The notes below the pieces were generated by a model. The model searched no databases and had not been told where the DNA came from. It saw only the letters and a program-made list of their open reading frames with translations. From Deltaproteobacteria bacterium (GTDB lineage: Bacteria; Desulfobacterota; Desulfobacteria; Desulfobacterales; SURF-7): DNA of 15,488 nucleotides. Shown here one piece after another: positions 7,102-15,154 of this stretch. The position numbers were made by a program, and so were the translations under genes. Numbering within the stretch: position 1 is the first letter of the stretch; each line of letters begins with the position of its first letter. The DNA lies in NCBI GenBank assembly GCA_019307665.1, contig JAFDJC010000083.1:1-15488 (forward strand). The letters run 5' to 3'.

Positions 7102-8088
7102 ATGACCGGAAAAAAAAGAATATTAAGCGGTATGCGCCCTACCGGCCCGCTCCACCTCGGAAATCTTCACGGGGCACTGAATAACTGGGTCAGGATGCAG
7201 AATGAATACGACTGCTTTTTCTTTATCGCTGACTGGCATGCCCTTACCAGTGATTATGAAAACACCAATGCCATACCTGAATATATTAAAAACATGATGA
7301 TCGACTGGCTAAGCGTTGGCCTTTTGCCTGACAAAAGTACCCTTTTTGTTCAGTCGCAAGTAAAAGAACATGCGGAATTGTTTCTTCTTCTTTCCATGAT
7401 CACGCCTGTGCCATGGCTGGAACGTAACCCCACATATAAAGACCAGATTGTGCAGCTTGCAAACAAGGATCTGTCAACATTCGGCTTCCTTGGTTATCCG
7501 GTTTTACAGGCGGCTGACATTATTATTTACAAGGCAAACGGAGTCCCGGTCGGCATAGATCAGGTCCCTCATGTTGAAATAACCCGTGAAATTGCAAGAC
7601 GCTTTAATTATATGTACGGCGACGTATTCCCTGAGCCTGAGGCGATCTTAACTGAAACACCTAAAATCCTTGGAACCGACCGCCGTAAAATGAGTAAAAG
7701 TTATCAAAATGCTATCTACCTATCGGACAGCGAAGATACCATACAGAAAACCGTATCGGGAATGATTACCGATCCCGGGCGTGCCAGAAAAAATGACCCC
7801 GGAAATCCTGACATCTGTAATGTATTTGAATTTCACAAACTTTATACTAACAAAGAAGACGTCAGCCGGTTTAATAAAGAGTGCCGGACCGCTGAAATCG
7901 GATGTGTGGATTGTAAAAAAATGATGGCGAAAAATCTTTCAAATGCCCTTTTACCGATCCGTGAAAAACGGGCACATTTTGAATTGAATCCTGATCTTGT
8001 TGAGGATATTATCCGGGAAGGCAACAGCAAGGCCCGCAAGATAGCATCACAAACCATGGATCAGGTGCGTTCGGCAATGAACATATAA
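7102..8088 (+). CDS. trpS: Tryptophanyl-tRNA synthetase
   Basis: This class I aminoacyl-tRNA synthetase charges tRNA-Trp in the cytoplasm. At 328 residues it is normal length for the bacterial enzyme. The ATP-site signature appears as PLHLGN (HIGH equivalent, residues 16-21), and the KMSKS loop is intact at 196-200. GVPVGIDQVPHVEITREIA is the characteristic TrpRS segment that contacts the substrate. The start is ATG 7102, because AGGAG at 7089-7093 lies 8 nt upstream; the in-frame TTG at 7081 lacks a site. It follows the nucleotidyltransferase stop by 21 nt and precedes scpA by 18 nt, so it is co-transcribed with both. Confidence 0.96.
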   Translation: MTGKKRILSGMRPTGPLHLGNLHGALNNWVRMQNEYDCFFFIADWHALTSDYENTNAIPEYIKNMMIDWLSVGLLPDKSTLFVQSQVKEHAELFLLLSMITPVPWLERNPTYKDQIVQLANKDLSTFGFLGYPVLQAADIIIYKANGVPVGIDQVPHVEITREIARRFNYMYGDVFPEPEAILTETPKILGTDRRKMSKSYQNAIYLSDSEDTIQKTVSGMITDPGRARKNDPGNPDICNVFEFHKLYTNKEDVSRFNKECRTAEIGCVDCKKMMAKNLSNALLPIREKRAHFELNPDLVEDIIREGNSKARKIASQTMDQVRSAMNI

Positions 8089-8106
8089 AGGCTGTCAATC
8101 CGAGCA

Positions 8107-8820
8107 ATGCAGGAGAATAACTATAAAGTAAGACTGGATGTCTTTGAAGGCCCCATGGACCTTCTTGTATATCTTATTAAAAAAGCTGAAGTCGATATTT
8201 ATGATATTCCTATTGCCTTGATAACAGAACAGTTTATTGCCTATATTGAATGGATGAAATCCATGAATATTGATTTGGCAGGTGATTTTCTGGTAATGGC
8301 TGCGACACTGGCGCAGATAAAGTCAAAAATGCTTTTGCCGGATCATGATAGTGATGAAGATGAGGAGGAAGACCCCCGGATGGAGATTGCACGGCCCCTG
8401 GCTGAGTATTTAAGCATCAGTTCAGCTGCAAGCCGGCTTTCAGAAAGGGATATGCTTGGCAAAGACACATTCGCCGGCCAGCCGAAAAGAGAGGATTTCT
8501 TAGTTGATAATGATGACAGGATGATCAAGGTCGGCCTTTTCGAACTGATAGACGCCTTTCAAAGCATTCTCGAAAAGGTGTCGGGCGATCATACGATCGA
8601 CCTCACAGCCGACAGAATATCCGTAAAAGACAGAATATCTGAAATTGCGGATATTCTTGAAGAAAATGGATCAGTGACATTCAATGAACTGTTTAAAGAC
8701 CATATAACTAAAAATGATCTCATCGTTACATTTCTTGCAATTCTTGAAATGGCAAAAATAGCCTTGATTCGAATAGCGCAGCATGTACAGACAGGCATAA
8801 TACGTGTATTTTATTTGTAA
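8107..8820 (+). CDS. scpA: Segregation and condensation protein A
   Basis: ScpA is the kleisin that bridges the SMC ATPase heads and, with ScpB, forms the chromosome-condensing SMC-ScpAB complex on the nucleoid. The 237-residue sequence has the typical N-terminal SMC-neck binding region (VRLDVFEGPMDLLVYLIKK, residues 8-26), then AATLAQIKSKMLLP. An acidic linker (DHDSDEDEEEDP, about 78-89) follows, and the C-terminal winged helix carries VTFNELF and the NDLIVTFLAILEMAKI run that contacts SMC heads. Its length fits the family. The start has only a weak ribosome site, consistent with translational coupling to trpS 18 nt upstream. scpB follows after 14 nt. Confidence 0.95.
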   Translation: MQENNYKVRLDVFEGPMDLLVYLIKKAEVDIYDIPIALITEQFIAYIEWMKSMNIDLAGDFLVMAATLAQIKSKMLLPDHDSDEDEEEDPRMEIARPLAEYLSISSAASRLSERDMLGKDTFAGQPKREDFLVDNDDRMIKVGLFELIDAFQSILEKVSGDHTIDLTADRISVKDRISEIADILEENGSVTFNELFKDHITKNDLIVTFLAILEMAKIALIRIAQHVQTGIIRVFYL

Positions 8821-8834
8821 AACAGATTTTCAAA

Positions 8835-9485
8835 ATGGATAATTTAAAACATATTATTGAGAGCCTGATTTTTGTATCAGGCAACCCGCTCTCCATCGAA
8901 CAGATAAAGGCTGTAATTCCTGAACCAGACACTAAAGAAATTAAGCAATGCCTTTTGGGCCTTATTCAGGAATATGAAGAAAGAAGCGGGGGGTTTTATC
9001 TTCGTCATGTCGCTGGGGCCTATCAGTTCCGTAGTCGTCCGGAATACAAAAACTATATTACAAAACTCGTACAAGCAAGCCCATTACGCCTAAGCAAAGC
9101 AGCACTTGAAACACTGGCGATCATCGCCTATAAACAGCCTGCTATTCGCTCGGATATAGAACATATAAGAGGGGTAGATTGTGGTGGAATTATCCGCACA
9201 CTCATGGAGCATAAACTTATCCGCGTCCTCGGCCGCAAGGATATTCCCGGACGGCCATTGATCTATTCAACAACTAAACGTTTTCTTGAACTATTTGACC
9301 TGAGCAGCCTCAGGGATCTCCCCACACTGAAAGAAATAGAAGCATTTGAAAGGGAGCCGATGGAAACATCTGATCTGATACCCGAAAAAGTTTCTGAATC
9401 AGGCAGCACTGACAATCAGGAACTCAACGCGGATAATGGGAAACCAGATGAGCAAAACAAAACAGAAAACACGGAAAATTCCTGA
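8835..9485 (+). CDS. scpB: Segregation and condensation protein B
   Basis: ScpB dimers bind the middle of ScpA and complete the SMC condensin complex. The 216-residue protein has the two winged-helix domains expected. The first begins LKHIIESLIFVSGNPLSIEQ (residues 4-23). The second carries the family signature SKAALETLAIIAYKQPAIRS (about 85-104), followed by IRGVDCGGIIRTL and the DIPGRPLIYSTT turn. Residues after about 180 form a charged, low-complexity tail rich in Glu, Asn and Ser that is probably disordered. No ribosome binding site precedes the ATG, which lies 14 nt after scpA, so translation is probably coupled. Confidence 0.95.
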   Translation: MDNLKHIIESLIFVSGNPLSIEQIKAVIPEPDTKEIKQCLLGLIQEYEERSGGFYLRHVAGAYQFRSRPEYKNYITKLVQASPLRLSKAALETLAIIAYKQPAIRSDIEHIRGVDCGGIIRTLMEHKLIRVLGRKDIPGRPLIYSTTKRFLELFDLSSLRDLPTLKEIEAFEREPMETSDLIPEKVSESGSTDNQELNADNGKPDEQNKTENTENS

Positions 9486-9487
9486 AA

Positions 9488-10102
9488 ATGGAAGAAAATA
9501 TTTTTTTTGATTCAAACGGCTTAGAAATCGAAGGTCTTCTACATTTAAACCTCAAAGATAAGGGAGTTGTCGTCACCCACCCTCATCCGCTTTATGGCGG
9601 GGATATGTATAATCCTGTTGTAAAATCCATAATAGATGCATATCAAAAAAAAGAATATTCAACCCTTAGATTCAACTTCAGAGGAACCGGCAAAAGTGAG
9701 GGAAAGTTTGAAAACGGCGATGGAGAAAAAACCGATCTGCTTTCAGCTGTTAGTTACATGAAAAATAAAGGCATTAAAACACTTTGTGTTTCCGGGTATT
9801 CATTCGGCACATGGATAAATGCGCTGGCAATCGATTCATGTGACGAGATAAAGGAAATGACGATGGTATCTCCGCCTGTGGCATTTATCGACTTTGATCC
9901 GATAAACCCTGCCCCCTGCATTAAATTGGTTGTAAGCGGCAGCCTTGATGATATTGCGCCCGCAGCTAAAATCAAAGCCTGGCTTGGCACTTCAGAAAAC
10001 GATGCCCGCTTTGAAATCGATTTTGAGATCATAGACGGGGCAGACCACTTCTATTCGGGGTATACTTCAACTCTGGAATCAATTCTAACAAAACACATTT
10101 AA
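9488..10102 (+). CDS. Small alpha/beta hydrolase (COG2945-like)
   Basis: This is a 204-residue, lid-less alpha/beta hydrolase with no signal peptide, so cytoplasmic. The early HPHPLYGGDM motif and RFNFRGTGKSEG are typical of the COG2945 group. The nucleophile elbow is GYSFG (Ser105), with a likely acid at Asp154 or Asp155 (SLDDIAP) and the base His187 (GADHFY), so the triad looks complete. The substrate is unknown; esterase or acyl-transfer activity is the usual guess for the family. It starts 2 nt after the scpB stop with no clear ribosome site of its own, so it is the last gene of the core operon. The next gene is convergent, 25 nt away. Confidence 0.85.
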   Translation: MEENIFFDSNGLEIEGLLHLNLKDKGVVVTHPHPLYGGDMYNPVVKSIIDAYQKKEYSTLRFNFRGTGKSEGKFENGDGEKTDLLSAVSYMKNKGIKTLCVSGYSFGTWINALAIDSCDEIKEMTMVSPPVAFIDFDPINPAPCIKLVVSGSLDDIAPAAKIKAWLGTSENDARFEIDFEIIDGADHFYSGYTSTLESILTKHI

Positions 10103-10127
10103 TGTGAAATCGGTGAACTGGATGTTT

Positions 10128-10649
10128 TTAGAACGAAAATGAGAACGTGATTTCCGGATAAATATCATCGCATGAGCTGTAAATGGTATCATCACAGTCC
10201 AAATACGATTCATAGACCGCACCAACTCCGATGAACCACTTCTGATCAGGCATGAAGTAAACGCCCGCGCGAGCCCCTACCGTATCTAAATCATCAAAGC
10301 TGTCGATAAATACACGACGGTAAAAGGTCCCGATGTAAGGCCGCACACTCGACTGCATCGGCAGTACGTACTTCACTTGAGGGCTGAGTTTATAAATATC
10401 AGGATCTTCTCCCAGCCAGGCTTCACCGTCAAGACCAAGTTCTAGACCGTCGATCACATAATACCCGGCACCGAGCCCAACAATCACATAGCTGTTCGAG
10501 AAAGTCTGTCCGGAACCTGCCATGACAGACAGGCGGCGACTTCCTTTTTTAAAGTGGGCGGCTTGTGTATCAGATGAGGAGGCAGGCATCACTGCACACA
10601 AAAGAAAAACAAACATAATAACTAGCTTTATAGACTTTTCCGAAACCAT
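10128..10649 (-). CDS. Small outer-membrane beta-barrel protein
   Basis: This 173-residue protein starts with a signal peptide (KSIKLVIMFVFLLCAVMPASS). Alternating strands with glycines and aromatics follow, such as YVIVGLGAGYYVIDGLELGL, VRPYIGTFYRRVF and VGARAGVYF. It ends in ..ITFSFSF, the C-terminal Phe expected for BAM-dependent outer-membrane insertion. An eight-stranded barrel of the outer_membrane_beta-barrel superfamily is likely; function unknown. Two cysteines in the last loop region (LDCDDTIYSSCDD) could form a disulfide. AAGGAG about 9 nt before the ATG supports the start. It lies 141 nt downstream of the response regulator on the same strand, so it may share the transcript or be its target. 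Confidence 0.8.
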   Translation of the reverse strand: MVSEKSIKLVIMFVFLLCAVMPASSSDTQAAHFKKGSRRLSVMAGSGQTFSNSYVIVGLGAGYYVIDGLELGLDGEAWLGEDPDIYKLSPQVKYVLPMQSSVRPYIGTFYRRVFIDSFDDLDTVGARAGVYFMPDQKWFIGVGAVYESYLDCDDTIYSSCDDIYPEITFSFSF

Positions 10650-10790
10650 TATGGACTCTCCTTTATACTCAGGAATTAAGGTACAAAAACTGAATCGTCC
10701 TCTAAAAAATGACCCAGATATTAAGTTAGAATTTTAACGGTCTTGTAAAAAAATCAAAAATAAATTCCTGTTGGAAAAAAATTTATCAAT
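10650..10790. other. Spacer between regulator gene and outer-membrane protein gene
   Basis: This is AT-rich. On the minus strand, just after the regulator stop, ATAAATTTTTTTCC and GGAATTTAT form an imperfect hairpin followed by T-rich runs, which could be a weak terminator. A possible -10 (TATAAA) lies close to the ribosome site of the barrel gene, but no -35 at normal spacing was found. Whether the barrel gene has its own promoter is undecided. Confidence 0.35.
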
Positions 10791-11519
10791 TCAATGGTCG
10801 AACACATACCCAATGGCACGCATGCTCTTAAAGTAACGCGGCTTTTTAGGGTTCTCCTCAAAATATTTTCGGAATCTCACAATAAAATTGTCGATTGTCC
10901 TTGTTTTTGTGATGCCGGTATAGCCCCACCCTATCTCAAGAAGTTTTTTCCGTGAAAGCGGTTTTCCCCTGTTTGCTATAAACAGCTTAAGAAGCTTGAT
11001 CTCCTGACCGGTCAGCTCAACCTTTCCAGCTCTGCAAAAAGCCAAAGATTTTTCAAAATCGATCCTGTTCACTCCAAACACATAGTGATTTAAAGCTCCC
11101 AGTGTACTTGCTACCGAGTTACTATCATTTCGATCATACCATTTTGCACGTTCAAGCATCCGGTCAACACGAAGCAAAAACTCTTCAAGGTTAAAAGGCT
11201 TTGTCATATAATCATCTCCGCCGGATGACAATCCTTTTACTCTGTCATCTACATCCGCTCTTGCAGAAAGGATAAGGACAGGCAGTTGTTTGTCTTCAAG
11301 TCTTATGTTCTGAAGTAATGACAGGCCATCAATCCCCGGCAGCATAATATCAAGGACAATCAAATCCGGACACCATTCTTTCCATTGCTCAAGACCTGAA
11401 ACACCGTTTCCGGCGATGCATACGTCATATCCTCTATTGATAAGGTTGATCTGTAAACCTTCTGCAATGTGCTTTTCATCCTCAATAACAAGTATACGTT
11501 TTTTGGGGGAATTCTCCAT
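10791..11519 (-). CDS. OmpR/PhoB-family response regulator
   Basis: This 242-residue protein has an N-terminal receiver domain with all conserved residues: acidic Glu13/Asp14, the phosphoacceptor Asp57 in LIVLDIMLPG, switch Ser85 and Lys107 in MTKPF. A C-terminal OmpR-type winged helix follows (VELTGQEIKLLKLFIANRGKP, then SRKKLLEIGWGY and the recognition helix around RTIDNFIVRFRKYF), ending GYVFDH. It should bind DNA when phosphorylated by the kinase encoded immediately upstream. The start is ATG 11519: AGGA sits 5 nt ahead and the receiver domain begins at once. The frame remains open further upstream, but that part overlaps the kinase and is not receiver sequence. The gap after the kinase stop is 10 nt. 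Confidence 0.93.
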   Translation of the reverse strand: MENSPKKRILVIEDEKHIAEGLQINLINRGYDVCIAGNGVSGLEQWKEWCPDLIVLDIMLPGIDGLSLLQNIRLEDKQLPVLILSARADVDDRVKGLSSGGDDYMTKPFNLEEFLLRVDRMLERAKWYDRNDSNSVASTLGALNHYVFGVNRIDFEKSLAFCRAGKVELTGQEIKLLKLFIANRGKPLSRKKLLEIGWGYTGITKTRTIDNFIVRFRKYFEENPKKPRYFKSMRAIGYVFDH

Positions 11520-11529
11520 AAATATCCTG

Positions 11530-12495
11530 TCAGACAGCATCTGTTTTTTTAATGGGTAGAATGATCGTGAACGTCGACCCCTTACCCTTCCCATTGCTTT
11601 GAATCTCCAACCTTCCCTTATGGATTTTTGCAATACTTTGCGCCATGTAAAGACCGATTCCGCTCCCTCTTGCCGACATGTTATCAGCCTCGCCGACCTG
11701 ATAAAATTTTTTAAAAATTTTTTTCTGTTCCGCCTTTTCGATGCCTACACCGTTATCTGTAAAACAGATATGGAGCCTGCCTGATTGTATAGTAAGGCTT
11801 ATATCTATGCGAGGCTTATCAGATTCGTTATATTTTACAGCATTTGTAATAAGGTTCATTAACAACATTTCAAAAAGAGATTTATCCACAGGGTATAGTA
11901 AGGGTCGATCCGAAGAGTACTTTGTTTGTATTATGCATCCCTGGAAAAGGTGACTGTTGGCATCACAAAATCTTTTGATAATCTCCACAATATCCGAACG
12001 GATGAACTCTCCCTTAAAATTTTTACTTTCGATTCTGGCAAGATTCAGAATACTGTTAATATTCTCTCCAAGACGATTTACATCTGAAAGCATGTAACCG
12101 ATATATTTTTCCCTGTCATTTCCTGGGATCTCTTTTTTTAAAAACGTTTCAAGATAAAGTTTGATCGATGTAACCGGTGTTTTGAGTTCATGGGTGAAAT
12201 TATTAATAAAATTGTTTTGCAGGCGGTAAAGTTGAAATGTTTTCTGGTTATATACAAAAATAACAAAAATCCCTGCCAGGATCACCGCCACAAGGATAGA
12301 GAGGACCATAATGACAACCCATGTCTGGGAAGCCAAAACCTGTTCTGGGTCAAGGTGAAACTTCCTGACAACCGCATCAAGGCCTGTACTCACCTTTACA
12401 TACCAATAGATATAAAGGAAAAGCGACATTCCCAGAGCGATGATTGAAAGTATAAAAACAGAAATGGGGTGAAAAAACCACTTTGGCTGATTCAT
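11530..12495 (-). CDS. Membrane sensor histidine kinase
   Basis: This 321-residue sensor kinase has two membrane helices (about 11-32 and 59-82) enclosing only ~26 periplasmic residues, with no HAMP or PAS domain. It may sense within the membrane or through a partner. The HisKA domain has the phospho-accepting His102 in FTHELKTPVTS. The catalytic domain has an N box (MNLITNAVKYN, about 213-223), G1 box DNGVGI (247-252), F box KKIFKKFYQ and G2 box GSGIGLYMAQ (277-286), so it should be active. It pairs with the regulator 10 nt downstream. No Shine-Dalgarno precedes the ATG, an in-frame TAG lies just upstream and a TATAAT ends 9 nt before the start, suggesting a leaderless message. Confidence 0.93.
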   Translation of the reverse strand: MNQPKWFFHPISVFILSIIALGMSLFLYIYWYVKVSTGLDAVVRKFHLDPEQVLASQTWVVIMVLSILVAVILAGIFVIFVYNQKTFQLYRLQNNFINNFTHELKTPVTSIKLYLETFLKKEIPGNDREKYIGYMLSDVNRLGENINSILNLARIESKNFKGEFIRSDIVEIIKRFCDANSHLFQGCIIQTKYSSDRPLLYPVDKSLFEMLLMNLITNAVKYNESDKPRIDISLTIQSGRLHICFTDNGVGIEKAEQKKIFKKFYQVGEADNMSARGSGIGLYMAQSIAKIHKGRLEIQSNGKGKGSTFTIILPIKKTDAV

Positions 12496-12504
12496 AAAAC
12501 AAAA

Positions 12505-12531
12505 ATTATAATGCTATGAATTCTATGTCAA
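12505..12531 (-). promoter_or_regulatory. Sigma-70-type promoter of the kinase-regulator operon
   Basis: On the minus strand, TTGACA (12531-12526) and TATAAT (12510-12505) are both perfect consensus hexamers, separated by 15 nt, which is shorter than the usual 17. Only nine nt, all T except one G, separate the -10 from the ATG at 12495. Transcription would therefore begin within a few bases of the start codon. Confidence 0.6.
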
Positions 12532-12553
12532 TAAGAAAACATTTTTGAATTTA

Positions 12554-12594
12554 CTTTAAAACGCAGTCATGTTATGCGTTCTAATATTTTAAAG
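12554..12594. promoter_or_regulatory. Extended inverted repeat between the divergent operons, possible operator
   Basis: Outer arms CTTTAAAA (12554-12561) and TTTTAAAG (12587-12594) are perfectly complementary. Inside them AACGCA (12560-12565) and TGCGTT (12575-12580) form a second 6-bp pair around a 9-nt loop. It lies 30-70 nt before the TPR gene's ATG and upstream of the kinase -35, so it could control either unit as a protein site or as a hairpin in the TPR-operon leader. OmpR-type regulators usually bind direct repeats, so the neighbouring regulator is not the obvious binder. Confidence 0.4.
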
Positions 12595-12623
12595 CAATCT
12601 TAACTCAACGGGAGAACCGGCCG

Positions 12624-14126
12624 ATGGTCCCTGTGAAATATCTTCTTTCAAGAACAGCCTGTCTCCTTTTCATATTTGCCATTATTATCGGTTTCCACCT
12701 TCCGTTATCTGCAGCTGAAAATGCCTATTATGATTTCGGTATTTTTGCATATGAGGAAGGCAATTTCCCAGAAGCAGTAAAATATTTTATAAAAGCACTG
12801 GCTACCGACCCTGAGAACCCGCGCTATAACCGTTACATGGGAAAAACCTGTCTCGAAACCGGAAAATACAAAGAGGCGAAAAAATACCTTAAAAAAGCAT
12901 TGAGGAAAAAACCGGATCATTTGGATATAAAATACGATCTGGCCATGGCAAATTTTAACACAGCCGACTATTCTTCCGCTGATTTTTTATTCTCTGAAAT
13001 ACTTGAAATAGAACCAGCAAATACCCTTGCCCGTTATTATTTAGCCATGTGCAAATTCAAACAGGAACGATATGGTTATGCGGCAGATCACTTTATCAAA
13101 GCATCTGAAGAAAGCTCTGATATTAGGCCAAACTGTTTTTACTATTCGGGGATATGTTACCTGAAAACCGGCCGGCCAAAAGAAGCCGCGAAAAAATTTG
13201 AATACGTCATCAACCACTCAGAATCACCTGAAGTTAAAATCGCAGCAGAAAAATGGCTCGGCTCGGCACAGAGACTCGAAAAGGAGCTTGCACCGTACAG
13301 CCTCTATCTTAAACTTGGCGCACGTTATGATGACAATGTTCAGCTTGAGCCCCTTGATCTTGATATTTATTCAAATGAAAGCGACATTGCCGGTGTCGGC
13401 TTCTTTTCAGGAACATATGAATTATTTAAAAATAGTCATCTTGGCATGAGCGCTGGATACGATCATTATCAAACATACTACTTTGACATTTCCGGATATG
13501 ACTTGACCGCCTGTTCTCCAAATTTTTCAGCAACATATCGTATTAATAAACTGTCAGAAGCAGGTTTCAGTTACACCCCGACATTTTACTGGCTCGATTA
13601 TGAAAGCTATATGCTGCAGCATTATTTCAAACCTGAAATATCACTCAAAATAACAACAGCCCTTTCAGGAAAACTCAGCATCGACTATATCGGGAAAAAT
13701 AATCTCCAAATTCCCGGCCGGAGCGGCCATGCATCAGGTGTGTCCACGGACTTTGTATATCTTTTCAGGGAGCGTGATATATCTGTTTCAGCCGGAGTTT
13801 CATATTTAGATAATTCCCCGGCTGATTCTAAGTATGACTATACAGATTTTGAAACAAGACTTATGGCAAGTTTTCAAGCCCCCTGGAATGTGGGCCTGGC
13901 TGTTTTTGGAACATACAAAGCCAGGGACTTTGATGATGTGGACTCAACGTTCAATATAAAAAGAGATGACACAAAAATCAGAGGTGCAGCATCTGCATCA
14001 CGATGGTTTTTTAACAACAGGATGGCGATTATTCTGGAATACAGTTATACTCAAAACGACTCAAATATAACCAATTATGAATACAAAAAAAACACAATAA
14101 CCTTATCCTCGGCAACAAAATTTTAA
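12624..14126 (+). CDS. TPR protein with C-terminal outer-membrane beta-barrel
   Basis: This 500-residue exported protein begins with a signal peptide (hydrophobic LLFIFAIIIGFHLPLSAAE, cleavage near residue 30). About five TPR units follow to about residue 205, with repeats such as YEEGNFPEAVKYFIKALATD and LETGKYKEAKKYLKKAL; these usually bind partner proteins. From about 225, starting LYLKLGARYDDNV, the rest is alternating beta strands ending in ..LSSATKF with a terminal Phe, as in outer-membrane barrels. This TPR-then-barrel plan resembles the Slam/DUF560 surface-lipoprotein translocators in layout. I cannot confirm homology, and a porin-like or anchoring role is also possible. GGGAG 9 nt ahead supports ATG 12624. 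It is the first gene of a rightward operon; the FecR-domain gene follows 13 nt later. Confidence 0.82.
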   Translation: MVPVKYLLSRTACLLFIFAIIIGFHLPLSAAENAYYDFGIFAYEEGNFPEAVKYFIKALATDPENPRYNRYMGKTCLETGKYKEAKKYLKKALRKKPDHLDIKYDLAMANFNTADYSSADFLFSEILEIEPANTLARYYLAMCKFKQERYGYAADHFIKASEESSDIRPNCFYYSGICYLKTGRPKEAAKKFEYVINHSESPEVKIAAEKWLGSAQRLEKELAPYSLYLKLGARYDDNVQLEPLDLDIYSNESDIAGVGFFSGTYELFKNSHLGMSAGYDHYQTYYFDISGYDLTACSPNFSATYRINKLSEAGFSYTPTFYWLDYESYMLQHYFKPEISLKITTALSGKLSIDYIGKNNLQIPGRSGHASGVSTDFVYLFRERDISVSAGVSYLDNSPADSKYDYTDFETRLMASFQAPWNVGLAVFGTYKARDFDDVDSTFNIKRDDTKIRGAASASRWFFNNRMAIILEYSYTQNDSNITNYEYKKNTITLSSATKF

Positions 14127-14139
14127 CAGGAGATTTGCA

Positions 14140-15141
14140 GTGCGCCTGAAATCAGTCTTTAAATGGATAATACTCCAGTCTGTTATCTCAGCCATCATAT
14201 TCAGCCCGGCGTTTTCATCTGTTATTCCCAAAGATATGAAAATTACCGATACGTTCAAGCTTGGTTTTGGACGACCTGTGGGTGAAGTAAAACTGTCAAT
14301 GGGAAAAGTGGTCATACAGCACAGGGGCACCCCTGAAGGGTTCCTCGCGGAAAAAGGTCTGCCTCTTTACAACGGTGATACGCTTTTTACGGGGGAAAAA
14401 GGAAAAATCCGCTTTAAATTGAATGATGGGAGTATCATAACTCTTTCCTCTTCAACAAAACTGGTTATCAATAAAAGCATATACAAGCCCGGACAGAAAA
14501 GACGGTCCTCATTTTTAAAAATGATAATAGGAAAAGCCCGATTTTTTGTTACAAAAATGTTTAAGTTCAGAGAAAAAGCATTTAAAGTGAAAACCAGTAC
14601 ATTTGTTGCCGGCGTAAGGGGATCTGATTTTATAATCACAGCAAAAGAAAAAACAGCAAATCTCACGGCACTAAAAGATACTGCTGTCGAAGTTACAAGC
14701 TTTGCCGCCCCTGAAAAACCGGTCATTGTAAAAGATTTTCAACGAACAATTGTTCCAAAAGGAATGCCCCCCGGCAGAGTCATGGATATTCCTATGGATG
14801 AAATCAAAAAGCTGGAAAAAATATTTGATCTGTCGAAAGGCCAAGACGACCAGGGTAAAAAAAACGGCTCAAAAGATAAAGCAGGCGATAAGGATGCTAA
14901 ATCGGATAAACGTGATACCCGTATTCCTGTCGACATGCTTGTTCAGCCCGGAGCAACCGTCGAACCGGATTACCACTATGAACCTGAAGAACCGATATAC
15001 CCTGAAAAAGAAGAAACCTTGCATGACGAAGAAAATAAAGACCTTAACGAACAAATTGTAGAAGAAATCAGGCAGGAAGTTGTAGAAGATGAATTACCGG
15101 AAGGCGAAAACATTCCAAACATGCCCGACACACCGCAATAA
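14140..15141 (+). CDS. Periplasmic FecR-domain protein with acidic tail
   Basis: This 333-residue protein has a signal peptide ending near ..FSPAFSS. A FecR domain follows (about 60-170): GDTLFTGEKGKIRFKLNDGS, ITLSSSTKLVI, then the signature VKTSTFVAGVRGSDFII. Many such stand-alone FecR proteins sit in the periplasm or on the surface and are unrelated to iron sigma-factor signalling. After about 230 comes a Lys/Asp-rich linker, then a tail dominated by Glu and Pro (for example YHYEPEEPIYPEKEE), probably disordered and calcium- or cation-binding at best. The start is GTG at 14140, chosen because AGGAG at 14128-14132 lies 7 nt upstream and the signal peptide follows directly. It sits 13 nt after the TPR-barrel gene and 13 nt before a beta-helix gene. 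Confidence 0.85.
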   Translation: MRLKSVFKWIILQSVISAIIFSPAFSSVIPKDMKITDTFKLGFGRPVGEVKLSMGKVVIQHRGTPEGFLAEKGLPLYNGDTLFTGEKGKIRFKLNDGSIITLSSSTKLVINKSIYKPGQKRRSSFLKMIIGKARFFVTKMFKFREKAFKVKTSTFVAGVRGSDFIITAKEKTANLTALKDTAVEVTSFAAPEKPVIVKDFQRTIVPKGMPPGRVMDIPMDEIKKLEKIFDLSKGQDDQGKKNGSKDKAGDKDAKSDKRDTRIPVDMLVQPGATVEPDYHYEPEEPIYPEKEETLHDEENKDLNEQIVEEIRQEVVEDELPEGENIPNMPDTPQ

Positions 15142-15154
15142 AGGAGATTAAACC

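Noticed and set aside
10090..10127. CACAT-TTA-ATGTG hairpin as a shared terminator between convergent genes
   Set aside because: The stem is 5 bp and AT-rich with a 3-nt loop, and no T-tract follows on either strand.
10522..10737. Forward ORF opposite the start of the small barrel gene
   Set aside because: It is antisense to a signal peptide and ribosome site that are well supported, and has no start signal itself.
11520..11633. N-terminal extension of the response regulator upstream of ATG 11519
   Set aside because: It overlaps the catalytic end of the kinase in another frame and is basic, non-receiver sequence; a ribosome site supports the downstream start.
14750..15061. Forward ORF of 103 codons inside the FecR-domain gene
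   Set aside because: It is a frame-shifted shadow of the Lys/Glu-rich tail, with no ribosome site.
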